Shown here piece by piece: positions 49,685 through 60,047 of a stretch of 64,000 nucleotides of DNA. Origin of the DNA: Rhynchopus euleeides (taxonomy: Eukaryota; Euglenozoa; Diplonemea; Diplonemida; Diplonemidae). Position 1 is the first letter of the stretch, and each line of letters starts with the position of its first letter. The notes under the pieces were generated by a model. It was given only the letters and a program-made list of their open reading frames with translations. It searched no databases and had not been told where the DNA came from. Position numbers and translations under genes: made by a program. Where the stretch lies: contig OY723259.1 in NCBI GenBank assembly GCA_963210315.1, positions 1,116,001 through 1,180,000 of the forward strand. Reading direction: 5' to 3'.

Positions 49685-49796
49685 CGTGACACCACCAGGG
49701 TTTAGCTAGCCCTGGTCCGATTATCCCCGGTTCTTCGCTGAAGAGACGCGGCCGGGGGGAGGGGTACGAAGAGTACGCGTCGAAACCGGTGTCACG
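49685..49796 (+). ncRNA. Candidate type III hammerhead ribozyme, copy 2
   Basis: Identical in all core and helix positions to the copy in the first repeat, with predicted cleavage after C49717, exactly 799 nt downstream of the first site. Two identical ribozymes in direct repeats are what is needed to cut a unit-length RNA that could be ligated to a circle. Confidence 0.6.
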
Positions 49797-50013
49797 TCGT
49801 GTTGGGGAATCCTTCGGGAGTGCGATACTGAAGGGGAGGTGCTACTGCCCGTGCAGGGCGACACCGCCTTAAAACTTTATAACCACACACACACACACTT
49901 GAATATTTTTATATTAGTGTAGACACACCCCCCCCCCTCTCCCTCTCCTCCTGGCGCGACCTGACCCCCTCCCCTCCCCTCCCTCCCTCCCACCCGCCAC
50001 ATAGCGGACATAC

Positions 50014-51318
50014 CTCACTGCAGTACTGGAGCGCCCAAACCGCCTCTGCGAGGTCGGGCTCCCTGCACGCGGGGGCGGCGACAGCATCGCATCCCGCAGC
50101 GGCTGGTCCGACTCCTGCACCCTCTGCCCCAGCCCGATGCCGGGCATTGCCCGCACCTGCTTGGTGCTCTTCTTCTGGGTGTACTTCGGCGCCTCGGAGA
50201 AGAACCCTTTGCTGCGGTGGGGCTGCTCCTGCGACACGGGTGTGGTGCGCGACAGCAGGTCGTCGATATGCGCTGTCCCTGGGCCTGGCGATCTGCTGCT
50301 GAACATCGGCGATGCCGTCCGCCGCTGCGTCGGCGTGGCAAAGCTCCCATTGCTGCCGTTGCTCCGCTGCAGGCTTCCAGACAGGGTCCGCGTGAACCCC
50401 GTCTTGGCGTGCTTCCGATGAACCTCCGTCGAAGCAGACCGCACCATCACCGGCACCGCCTTGCTGCCACCACCCCCTTCCGAGAAGCGGGGCGCGCGCG
50501 GCTTCGCTGAGAAGCCGCCCCTGCTGCTGGTTCCCGCCTCCGCTTCCCCTGCCGGCGGCGCAGAGGGGTCTGCATACCAGCTGCTGTGGTCGGGCGGCAC
50601 AGCAACCTCGTACCTCTCGTACCGCACCTTCGACACGCGGTCCACCAGGGTCCGCATCCGGTTGCTGCGGTCATCCTCGGGGAACCTCGACCCGACCTCC
50701 ACAAATGTGCTGGAGGGCACGCCCCCCTTGCCCCCGGACCCCGAGCCCTCTGGCATCTCCTCGGAGTTGGGTGTCGTGGGTGGTGTGCCCGGGAACAGGG
50801 CTGATGTAGGGCTCCGCAGGTCCTTGGGAGGCGGGCCGCGCTGCCCATCCTGCACCAGCGCCAGGGCTGCCTCCTGCAGCGGGATGGGGGTGGGGCGCCG
50901 TGCGTTCTGCTTGTCGTTCCCTGCCTGTGTGTCAGCAGCGGGCAGCTCCATGCTGCTGATGCGAGAAGGGGATGACTTGGGCGACGAATCGCCTGGGCGT
51001 CGCCGTGACGGCGACCCGGGTCTCCGCGCGCTGCCCTTCGCCCTCGGGCGGGTGGGCACCGGGTGTGTCTTGCGAGAGGCGTGCGAAGGGCGGTCGGCCT
51101 TCCCGGTGCGCGGTGGCGACGTCGGGGGGCTGTGGTGGCGGGTTGCAGGCTCGTCACCACCGTTTGCCCAGGCGGTCTCCGGGCCAGAGGTGTCGCGGGT
51201 TCCTGCGGAGCGGAAGCCGGAGGGCATAGCCTTCTTGAGCTCATCCACGGAGATGTCCTTTTGGCGCCCGGAACGAATCACACTCCCGACTCGTTCCATC
51301 TTGAACAGCGCCTGCTGC
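50014..51318 (-). CDS. Low-complexity Ser/Arg/Pro-rich protein, internal exon
   Basis: A large open exon of about 434 codons. The 3' border has a good donor (GAG|GTATGT, intron from 50013 down). The 5' border has an acceptor (CCCCCTCAG|GCAGC at 51318). The translation is rich in Ser, Pro, Arg and Gly (SPSRRRPGDSSPKSSPS, PTSPPRTGKADRPSH). It has two more ordered stretches: RMRTLVDRVSKVRYERYEVA near the middle, and short repeated SxTPxxxR motifs toward the end. No domain is recognised. It may be a disordered scaffold or regulatory phosphoprotein. The retrozyme-like element lies in the following intron or 3' region. Neighbouring exons could not be placed. Confidence 0.6.
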
Positions 51319-52823
51319 CTGAGGGGGTGCGGGTGAGGGTTGGGGTGGGTTTGCTGCATGGAACTCAAAGACACCCCCCGCCCACTCTTTGTGCGCATCA
51401 CTCATGCACTCCCAGGTGTGATGAAGTGGATGAAGCACAAACATATGGCGGTTGTTTGTGCGCCAAAGCCGGGTCAACAAACCAGAAGCAACTAAAGGGA
51501 AACCAGGCTGCTGCAGTTTTCCCTGCTCCGAGCTATCAAGGAAAATCGTAGTTCTGCGCCACAGGGTTGGGTGGGTGTGGTGGGGCATCCTGCTGTCGCG
51601 GAGCTGCATCGGGCACCTGGGGTGCCCGCACATCCAATCGTGTTTGTCGGGAACGGCTCCCTTCCGTGCCCTGACTGCTGGTGTTGCTGATGATGGCAGG
51701 GAGGGAGAGAGGGCTGCTGATCAGTGGTGTGATGTCGACCATCGACAGCCTCTCGCTCCGCACACCCCGAGAGTATGGCAGGTCCTTCGCCCCCCAAGAG
51801 CTCGTGCGATGGCCGGGCTTGTAAGGGGGTTTACATCAAAGTCGCCGCCGAAACAGCAGAAACCGCCTAAAGGCAGTTGTGAAGTGGAAGACGCCACACA
51901 AGAAGATAAAACCAAATGTGGATGTGGGATGATTTTGTAGTTTCAGAAACAGGGTCAGAAGAACACACAACACTTACGCAGGGCAGACCTAGCGGAGGCT
52001 GCTGCTACACCCACTATCGCCACACGTCTCTTCGAATGCGTGTGCATATGCTGCACGAGGCGAAGGCACCGCCCGTCCATCCCCTCGATCAGAGATGAGG
52101 GGGGGGGGGGTGACATGCTGTGCTATCTCCGCGCAACAACCACGGCAAGTAAACCAATGGCATACAACCTGCCTCCACACAGTGACAACTTCTTGACAGC
52201 AGAGCAGAAAGACATCGGACACGCCCTGTTGTTGATGCGATCTCCACCGTGGAATAAGAAAAGGGGGTCTGGGCCGCTCCCGCACATGGGGCCATGGCCT
52301 AGGTGGCATAGTGAAATAATATAGCAGACATGGCGAACGCAACGAACACATCTTCTCTTGATGCTGGGCTTCACCCTGTCGCACAGCAGGGCAGCACATG
52401 TTACACCGGCATAGCCAGCTTTCGTCAAACGAGCATCCCGAAGCTTGGGACCGGATGGGCAGGGGCCATCGCAACGAAGCTGTGGCTAGGGAACAAACCC
52501 AAAAAAAAATAAAGAAAAAGCTGGAATACAGACAGCCACGGCCGTTTCGGCGTGGGATGCAACTCATCACCGTTGCATGCGTGCAGCCCAAGCAGAAATA
52601 CTCTCCTCACTTTATGTTCTTTCAACGAAGGGGCGATACACCGGGGCGGAACCCACAGCACGGGATGGAGGGCAGGGTGCCAGCTGGGGTGGAGGGGCGA
52701 GGGGCGGGGCGGGGAAAAACCCCCCCCTCCCGCACATACTCTTTACGTGGATAGCTGTTGCAACACCCGGGGCAGCCTCTCTCCTTCCCGATGCGGACCC
52801 CCACTGTGACAACACACGCGCGC

Positions 52824-52878
52824 GTTAATCTTTCTGTTAGGCCTCCGTGCAGGCCGCACCGAGCGAGCTCTGATGCTG
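52824..52878 (+). repeat. Short dispersed repeat, copy 1
   Basis: GTTAATCTTTCT and then GCACCGAGCGAGCTCTGATG, preceded by an ACACACGCGCGC run. The second copy lies 845 bp downstream at 53669-53719, also after a CA run. Perhaps the border of a small (CA)n-associated element. Confidence 0.55.
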
Positions 52879-53668
52879 ACCCCACTGCCTCAAGGGGGCG
52901 AGCTTCCACACAGAGACTGACGAGGGCTGCCCTCCCCCACACGACGTCAGGTTTCCTGATGCGATCCCCACACAACACACCAAGGCACTTCCCCCTGCGG
53001 TGTGTGTGCCTTGACCCTCCTTCCACCCCGCCACAGAAAATGATTTGTTCTGTGCATAGAGAGAGAGAGGGGGGGAGGGGGAGACAGGGGGTGAGGGGGG
53101 GGGACCCTGTTTGCCCTTTTCCCAGAAGGGATGCCCTCAGGGGCACAGGGGGAGGGGGTGGTGTTAGATAAGGGGAGGGGGAGAAAACTGTTCGGTTCTA
53201 TTTGAATCAAGAGCGTTTCAAAAACAAAAATGAAGGCAACAAATCAGAACTTCGGGGGGGAGAGAGAGAGAGAGAGAGGGTGGCCAGCAGACCCAGTACC
53301 ACACGTTGCCCAAAAAGACAAAACCAACCCAAAGCCTTGCTTTCGCTTTTCCCCCGGTTCCTCCCTCTTCTCTGGCTCACCCCCCAGTTTAGCTGGCAAA
53401 CGATTTGCAACTTCACTGAGGGCTAGCCCAACGTCACATGCCACCCCCAGTCGACTTTCCTCCCAGAAAAGCGCAGGGGCATGGGCGTGACGCGCGCTCG
53501 TTGCGTTGTCATGAGGTGAGGCTCACTGCCTCAGGCCCCCTTGATATCCTGGTAACGCCTGACGAGGCCTGGGTGCATGGAAGGATGTCGTTGGAAGGTC
53601 GAAACTACAAACGACGAAGCGGTCTATCAAATAAACTCGCCCCCACCCCCTCCCCTCACACACACACA

Positions 53669-53719
53669 CGTTAATCTTTTTAGCTTAGTGTAGGATGCAC
53701 CGAGCGAGCTCTAGTGCTG
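53669..53719 (+). repeat. Short dispersed repeat, copy 2
   Basis: Same order as copy 1: CA run, GTTAATCTTTTT, a TTAGTGTAG segment, then GCACCGAGCGAGCTCTAGTG. A loosely similar arrangement (CA run, then a TATTAGTGTAGA segment) follows the retrozyme-like element at 49880-49925. Confidence 0.55.
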
Positions 53720-55052
53720 CCTCCACACACACATACACATACACCCCTGCACGACTGCGGCTGCTGAGGCGGAAAGGGGGTTGGAATAAGAAATCAGAGC
53801 AGCCAGAAACATGTGAGGATGACGAAGAAGGGCCAGACGAGAAGGGTGGAGATGGGGATGTGGGGGTAGAGCCAGCTGGGGCGTCTGCCTTTGGGGAGGG
53901 CTCCCAAGGGCGCGTGCCCCGGGGGGGGATGTGAGGCTGAGGTGTGTTCGGGCATCTCGAGCCAAGGGGCTGTTGCCTTGCCGTGTCGCTCCCCGACGAC
54001 TCCGACCTTGCCCTTGTGATTAATGCCGAGCAGCACAGCCAACAGGCAAGTGGGTGGTGCCAGTCTTGGTCACTCCGAACCCGACCGTTCTCCCACATGT
54101 GTCCTCGGAGCCAATCCTTTTCCCGAAGTTACGGGCGTTTGTTGGACGGTGATCAGTTTCCTCCTCATGGTGTGGACTATAGGAGGCACAATAGGATGCC
54201 AGTCCCACCTGCATCTCGCTGAAGCTAAAAGGGGAAAAGACCTGGAAGGGTGCCGGCTGCGTTCTTTGTTTGCATGAACGGTGCCTGCTGGTGAATGTGT
54301 TGCAGGATACCGACCGCTGTCATGACGTTTAGTGTGAAAACCGAGCTGTTCTTCCAACATTGACGCAGCACGGCGTTAGTTGCAGGGGGTGCAATTCCAG
54401 AACTCCAACATAGCGGCGGAGCGGCACTGGGGTTCAGCCTGAGGCAAACACCGCACGCCGCAACCACGCTGCGAAGCTTTTTGCAAGGTGCATCCATATG
54501 TGCGTGGCAGAGGCCCTGAAGCCCTACACAGCAACACAGGTGTCTCTAGCCCCCCTTTGCATGGTTGCCAGATGGGCGCTCACAGCGTGGGGACCTGTGC
54601 CTTGCAGGCGTGTGGATATACAGCATCATTGGGCAGCACCGATCATTGCCACTGCTCCTCATGGAACCACCACCCTGCTGGATGCGCACGACCTCCCCCC
54701 TGGGGCTGAGCTCCAGCAGTGCAGCCCTGCCTGGGAGGGCGCAAAGGCATGCGGGTTGGTACGGCCCTGATGGCCAGAATGGGCACTGGAGAAGCCAGCA
54801 TGCGCGATACCTACACAGCGTTTCCTTCAGAGTGTTGCCAACCCCGAGCCCAACGCACAACCGTTTTGTGCAGAGGATGTGGTGCGGTTGGACCGGGGTG
54901 CTGAGCAGATTGGTCCACTTGATATTTTTCAGGGGGGCCCCACTGTTCGGTGCTCGGGTCGGAGCAGTTCAGGGAACCCGTGTGGCTGGCGAGGCTGAGG
55001 GTGGGCAGCATGGCTGCGGGGCAGGTGTTGCAGGAAGGAGGAGGAGGGGGCA

Positions 55053-55911
55053 TCAGTCAGCACGCGACACCATCGTTGCGAGTGCGTTGCACCAGAGCCG
55101 CTTCTCTTCGATGTCTTCCGTCCTCAGCAGCAGCATTTTGACGAAGGAAGAGTCGGGGTCGGCAAATTGCAGCGCAAAGTAGTGGTACCGCGGGTCTGTG
55201 GCTGCAGGGTGCAGCGCCACATCCACTTTGGTGTACAGCGTGGTGTCGAAGCCGAAGGGGATCATGCCCTGTGGACAGGAGGGTGGTTGGGGAGGGTGTG
55301 TGCCTGTGTGCACCGCTGCGGTTCCAAATTGAACTGAGAAGGCAGATGTGTTCCCCCAAAAGCCCCTTGGGGTGGGCCCCTACTGTACACCACGGACATG
55401 TCGCCCACCGCGATAGAATGGGGCAAGGCAAACACAACAGCCGAGTGCAGAACGCACCGAGCAATCTCTTGCACAGCAACACACCTTCTGCTTCTCGTCT
55501 TTGTTGCTGTAGTAAAAGAGGCCCTCGGGTGTTGACATCATATACCGCCGCCGCCAGTTCCGCCTGAGGGTGAACCGCGACCCCACTGAGTACCTGCAGG
55601 TGTTGGTGTGTTGGTGTGTTGGAAGATATCCCGCATGCGAGCAACACTCCAGATCGCCCAACATCCACCACACAAGACACATTCGGCTTGTTGTTGTTTC
55701 ATGCTCGTCTCACCCATGGTGCCACCTCCACTGCCCACACAGGTCAAGCTTGTCGCAGCGTCGGGCACACCACACCACCCTGCCCTAGATGCGATCACCA
55801 CCGCACACACGGGGCGGCTATCCCTCCACACCCATCTCTGGCACAAAAGGCATACTTTTCGAGATAGCCGTCACGGCGCTTGCACGGCGACTGGCTGTCC
55901 CATGTCGACAT
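55053..55911 (-). CDS. Small PH-domain protein, three exons
   Basis: Exons at 55911-55856, 55593-55485 and 55268-55053 join in frame into 126 residues plus stop. The intron borders are AA|GTATGC to CTGCAG|G (phase 2) and AAG|GTGTGT to CCACAG|GGC (phase 0). The product reads as a pleckstrin-homology domain almost end to end: RRDGYLEK (strand 1), then SRFTLRRNWRRRYMM with the basic strand-2 motif that binds phosphoinositides, GLFYYSN (strand 3), FALQFADPD, and the C-terminal helix EKRLWCNALATMVSRAD with its invariant Trp. PH domains recruit proteins to membrane lipids. I start at the ATG at 55911; an upstream exon is possible. It lies in the same orientation as the SLC44-like gene next door. 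Confidence 0.8.
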
Positions 55912-57164
55912 TTCCCTGACACCTCCTTGAAGCCTTGAGCTCCGGGCAGGGCCCTTCCGAGCACCTGAAGTCGCTCGAGCACGGCACTGCGGGGTGTGCC
56001 GCCTGGTGTGGTGAAAACCACTCACTCAGCACAACTCTCTCCGAGGGCTGACCGGCTCGCTAGCGCAACGCTGTGCAAGCCCGGTGGGTGGCTCCTGGCG
56101 GTGGTGGTGTGTGTTGTGATGGTGGTATGGGTGCGACAACTAAGGCAGCCGGGTGAATCACGAGAGAAGGGAAGCAACGACAGTTGGTGTTCTTCGGACG
56201 CAGAAGACGTGCCAAACAAAAAGGGCTGCAGGGGTGGTGGTGTCATGCTAATCACAGCTTCGGGGGTGTGGGTGGGGGGTGGGGGTGGGGGGGTCGGCCT
56301 GCTGTTAACCCCAACCCGTGCTGGTTTGCCAGGTGTCCTGGCTGTGTGGAGAGCAGGGTGGGTGTGTCAAGACGGAGGGTCAGAGAGGAAAAGGAATACA
56401 GATCTGCCTGAGGGGGGGGTGGCTGCAGCTGTCGCTGGTGGCACGACAAGGCTTTTCCAGTGGCCCCCAAGGCAGGGGGGGGACTTTTTTTGGGTTGGAC
56501 TATCACGTGACGGAAACAGGACAGAACGCAACGGCAGAAAGAATAGAAAGCAAGCGTGGAGAGCAGACTTCACTCCGGCTAGGAAACGGCGGGGGCAGGG
56601 CCTCACACAGGGCAAAGCCACAGGCGGCATGTAGATGAAACAATAGATGGGCAACGAAGAACACACTGCCCTGTTCAAACTTCGAGATTTCTCGGTGAGC
56701 CTTCCCCTCTGTGTGTTCTTTCTCACGGAAGGGAACAGCTAGCTTTTCGCACTGTAAAAAAAGACTCGTGACAGCGGTGGGATCCTGCACACATGGAGGA
56801 ACAGGCACCGTCGTACAAACAAAGAACGCAGGGGCCTTTTCTCAGAAGTGCAGCAAAGTGAGCTGCCTCACAGAAGGAGGCTAACTGACACAGAGGGAAG
56901 GAAAGGCCTCTCGCACTCTTTTTTGGGGAAAGCGTCGATGGCACCTCGGTAGGACGCCAGTAACCTACCACACCGCTCTCACCAACCCTCACCAGTTCCA
57001 CGTCTATATCGCGCAGCCCCGCCTTCCTTCGCTTGGTTGCTAGGATCCCCTCGATGCAAATCTGCAGACACAGCGGGTGCCGAGAGGGCCCGCAGGGCAT
57101 GCCGTCTTTGGTTGGCTTGTTCGAAATGCAGTGCAGCCTCCAGGGTGGCGCCTTCACTGCGGCC
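55912..57164. other. Intergenic, no recognised gene
   Basis: Between the PH-domain gene and the SLC44-like gene, both on the minus strand. G-runs occur at 56270-56300 and 56470-56490. Reading frames here have no domain. Confidence 0.5.
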
Positions 57165-60047
57165 CTATGTGTTGTGAGAAGTAACTGACGCCCTGCGCTG
57201 CATCGGCGGGATTGTATTGGAGCTCTGTGTGAAGGATCTGAGCGGGTCGTGCATCGACGACCTGGATCGCATGCTGGGTGAGTCCATGCCAGGGCGCGGC
57301 TTCCGCTTCGGGCCGGTCTTCCCCGCTGCCGCCTGTGCCTTGTTGATCTCGGCACCGAGTGCCCCTGTCGCCTTCGAGAGGATCCCACTCTTGACAGACT
57401 GCCGTGCCGACTTCGATATTGTTGAGGCGCCTGTCTTGGCCCCAGTCTCCACCTTGTTAGCAGCGTCCTCCGCAGCCTTGATGGATATCTCCGCCGCCTT
57501 GCGCGAGATCTCTGCAGTCTTCTTTGCTGTCTTCCCAGCCTCACCTGCGAGTGTCTTCGCCGTGCCCCTGACAGTCTTTGCGGTTGCCTTGGTAATTTTC
57601 TCCGCATCCTTCAAGTTCTCCTCGACACGTTGCTTTGCGTCCAGGATCTGGTGCCGCAGGTTTCCAACGGTGAAGTCATTCCCTGCGTAGATATTGCGAT
57701 AGTCGTTCTTAATGGAGGCATGCTGGTCGATGAACTCTTTGAGGGACGCATGTGTGAAGTAGGGGCGGCGGACAGAACCATCATTCACATCCATGTCGTA
57801 GCAGTAGCACATCAGGAATGTGTCCATCGTGGCGTTGGTGATCTGCGCAAAAAGCGTCGATACAAAAAAGGAATTCGCGGTGATGACGATGATGATAATC
57901 ACCGGGTTGTCTATCCCATCGCCCATCGGGGTGTTGAGCAGCAGCAGCGTTGTGGTGAGGAGCGTGATGGACAAGATCCCCAGCCTTCCGAACAGCGCGA
58001 CATTCTCCGACACCTCTGCGATCATCTTGATCTGACCCTTGTTGGCTTCATACAGCCGGCCAGCCCTCCTTGCAGCATGCATGAAATCACTCCCTTCGAT
58101 ACACTGAATGACAAACGCATCTCGGCGGACCAGCTTAAGGCCTTTATCGAATAGCATCAAGACGTAGTGGATGATGCATGTGAACATGAAGAGACTCTGC
58201 GGCAATCTCTCGAGGATATTCCTCAGCAGAGTCTGGATCTTCTCAAGGTAGCCGCGAATCGACTCGAAGAGTGTCAGGATAACAGCCCCGACAGCGCAGG
58301 AACCCATATGCTTCAGCACGCATGAGAAGGTGATCCATACACCGTCCCGAGGTGGGTCTTTGATGCTGCCTGGCTTGGAGAAGTACCACATGCAGGAGAT
58401 GAAGGAGGTGAAGCTGTACCCAATTGTGTTGACAAACCCCATGCTCCACATCACGACGATGATCATGAGGACCTGAAAGGGAGTCCGGAGGAAGAACAGC
58501 GTGAAGGATTTGGGCACCAGGTGGTAGGGCAGCGCGAAAGGGGATATGTTGGTGTACTGCCGCCCGTCGTGCACATCCTCGTTGAACCCGATGCTCCCCA
58601 TGAAGAGCAGCGTGAAGTAGGCGAGGGACACGATGCCCACCTGCAGCAGCCACATGAAGGGGGCCACCGCTGAGATCCCGGGGGACTCCTTCAGCACCTT
58701 GTTGGACTCCACCATCATCTGCGAGGCGATGACGACCTTCTTCCGGAGGAGGAGGCACATTATTGCATTGACCGTCCCCACGACAATCAGGACATAGGCG
58801 AATGTGGAGAACTGCGACTCATACCGCTTCTGCATGAGATACTTCTCGACATCTGTGGTGCGCAGCATGTCGGCGTGGTCTAAGAGGAGCATGGCGGTGG
58901 TGATGCATGAGGCCAGGAGGAGGAAGACAGAACCCCATGCAACGTAGAGGGGGTTCCACTTCGTCAGCAGGAGGTAGAGCTCGCCGTAGACAAAGGTGAC
59001 AAAGCAGCCTGCGAGGATAATGTTGCGTGCAGCGTAGCAGTCGGCTGTCACTGAGAACCACCAGTCGCGGTGGAAGGCGATGTCGCCTGAGAGTTGGTGC
59101 ATCAGGTCCTGCACCTGGGGGCTGACGCTGTGCATGCTGCTGTTGCGGTAGACATCCGGGACACAGGCGTGGTGGAGCAGGGTCGTGGGGTACAGCACGT
59201 CGAACGCGCGGACGCACCCCGCATCGATGGAGGGAGCGCAGAAGTTTTCATTCCGGCAGGCCCGGCTCGACCGGCACCCCGCCTCAAAGTTGGACAGCCC
59301 CCACTCCCACATGTACTGCTTCACCCTGCGGTCGTACATCTGCCGGGCAGAGGCATCCGGCGCGAAGGCAGGGCACTCCGCAACACACACGCCAAACCGC
59401 ATTGTATCGCTGAGGCTGTTCCCGACGGAGTCGGGGTCTATGGGGTACCACAGGTATTTCAGCTCCTCCCACTCATGCTTGGTCTGGCGGATGTGGTCGG
59501 CGTGCGGCGGGAATGCCGCCTCCTGCCCGCAGGTGTTGCCCATAAAGTCCTGCCCCCCCACTGCGAGGATCCGGAGGTTGCCGTTGAGCCACCCGAAGAC
59601 GCCTGCGAAGATGCAGACGATCCACATCAGCCACAGCAGGCGCAGCGCCTGCTTGTCGGTCGACTCCCGACGCGACCTGCCGAGGCACCCACCCTTCGGC
59701 ACACGCAGCCAAGGCTTGACAAACGCCCCCTTGGTGCAGGTCGAGCGTGCATCCAGTCCGTATCGGTCTGAGTTGAGGCGGCCGCCATGCCATGCCTCCG
59801 GATCCTCGACAAAGGGGGCCGGCCCGCAGGTGATGAGGACGTGGTCCCCCGCTTCCAGCTTCTTGTGGGGGAGGATCCCCCTAGCCGCGTTGCGGTCGAT
59901 GGGCCCCGAGACGTTCGGGTTGTCGGCCCCGTATTTCTCCAACTCCTCCTCCTCCTTGTCCTCCTTCTCCTCCTCCTCGAAGTCCTCCGCAGTCTTGTTC
60001 TTCTTCCGCTTCCGGCGCGGCGGGCGGACCTTCCTGAGGGACTGCAT
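57165..60047 (-). CDS. Choline-transporter-like (SLC44/CTL) membrane protein
   Basis: One uninterrupted frame of 960 residues, longer than usual for the family (about 650-750). A charged N-terminus (EEEEKEDKEEEELEKYG) precedes membrane segment 1 (LLWLMWIVCIFAGVFGW, near 137-153). Next is a large Cys-rich, probably extracellular loop (about 160-330), then about nine further membrane segments. Family hallmarks are in the second half: SCVLKHMGSCAVGAVILTLF, FVIQCIEGSDFMHAARRAG, and TLFAQITNATMDTFLMCYCY followed by DMDVNDGSVRRPYF. SLC44 proteins move choline or ethanolamine for phospholipid synthesis. The last 170 residues are an unusual Lys/Ala-rich helix (TAKTVRGTAKTLAGEAGKTA and on) with 11-residue periodicity like LEA proteins. 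The first ATG follows a possible acceptor (CATGCAG), so an upstream exon cannot be excluded. Confidence 0.88.
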   Translation of the reverse strand: MQSLRKVRPPRRKRKKNKTAEDFEEEEKEDKEEEELEKYGADNPNVSGPIDRNAARGILPHKKLEAGDHVLITCGPAPFVEDPEAWHGGRLNSDRYGLDARSTCTKGAFVKPWLRVPKGGCLGRSRRESTDKQALRLLWLMWIVCIFAGVFGWLNGNLRILAVGGQDFMGNTCGQEAAFPPHADHIRQTKHEWEELKYLWYPIDPDSVGNSLSDTMRFGVCVAECPAFAPDASARQMYDRRVKQYMWEWGLSNFEAGCRSSRACRNENFCAPSIDAGCVRAFDVLYPTTLLHHACVPDVYRNSSMHSVSPQVQDLMHQLSGDIAFHRDWWFSVTADCYAARNIILAGCFVTFVYGELYLLLTKWNPLYVAWGSVFLLLASCITTAMLLLDHADMLRTTDVEKYLMQKRYESQFSTFAYVLIVVGTVNAIMCLLLRKKVVIASQMMVESNKVLKESPGISAVAPFMWLLQVGIVSLAYFTLLFMGSIGFNEDVHDGRQYTNISPFALPYHLVPKSFTLFFLRTPFQVLMIIVVMWSMGFVNTIGYSFTSFISCMWYFSKPGSIKDPPRDGVWITFSCVLKHMGSCAVGAVILTLFESIRGYLEKIQTLLRNILERLPQSLFMFTCIIHYVLMLFDKGLKLVRRDAFVIQCIEGSDFMHAARRAGRLYEANKGQIKMIAEVSENVALFGRLGILSITLLTTTLLLLNTPMGDGIDNPVIIIIVITANSFFVSTLFAQITNATMDTFLMCYCYDMDVNDGSVRRPYFTHASLKEFIDQHASIKNDYRNIYAGNDFTVGNLRHQILDAKQRVEENLKDAEKITKATAKTVRGTAKTLAGEAGKTAKKTAEISRKAAEISIKAAEDAANKVETGAKTGASTISKSARQSVKSGILSKATGALGAEINKAQAAAGKTGPKRKPRPGMDSPSMRSRSSMHDPLRSFTQSSNTIPPMQRRASVTSHNT

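Larger units (their letters stand above)
48733..49891 (+). mobile_element. Retrozyme-like element with 360-bp direct repeats
   Basis: Direct repeats at 48733-49092 and 49533-49891 are nearly identical. They start CAAGCCCTCAAGACTCTTGA and end TTATAACC plus a CA run. They flank a unique part of about 440 bp with no recognised protein domain. Each repeat contains a candidate hammerhead ribozyme; cutting at both would release a 799-nt RNA. This size and layout match the plant retrozymes (small non-autonomous elements with hammerheads in their long repeats). It looks whole in layout and young, judging by repeat identity. It directly follows the (CA)n tail of the LINE. Confidence 0.6.
51319..55052. 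other. Intergenic or intronic, no recognised gene
   Basis: 3.7 kb without a recognisable domain. It contains G-rich and GA-rich runs (53060-53100, 53260-53280) and a direct repeat pair (52824-52878 and 53669-53719). Upstream exons of the minus-strand gene at 50014-51318 may lie near 51400-52000, but I cannot support borders. Confidence 0.45.

Noticed and set aside
48733-49891. Direct repeats as LTRs of a complete retrovirus-like element
   Set aside because: The central part is only about 440 bp without any gag, protease, reverse transcriptase or integrase; a non-autonomous retrozyme-like element fits better.
56723-57607. Arg/Gln-rich minus-strand frame overlapping the SLC44-like 3' end
   Set aside because: Out-of-frame shadow of the Lys/Ala-rich C-terminus.
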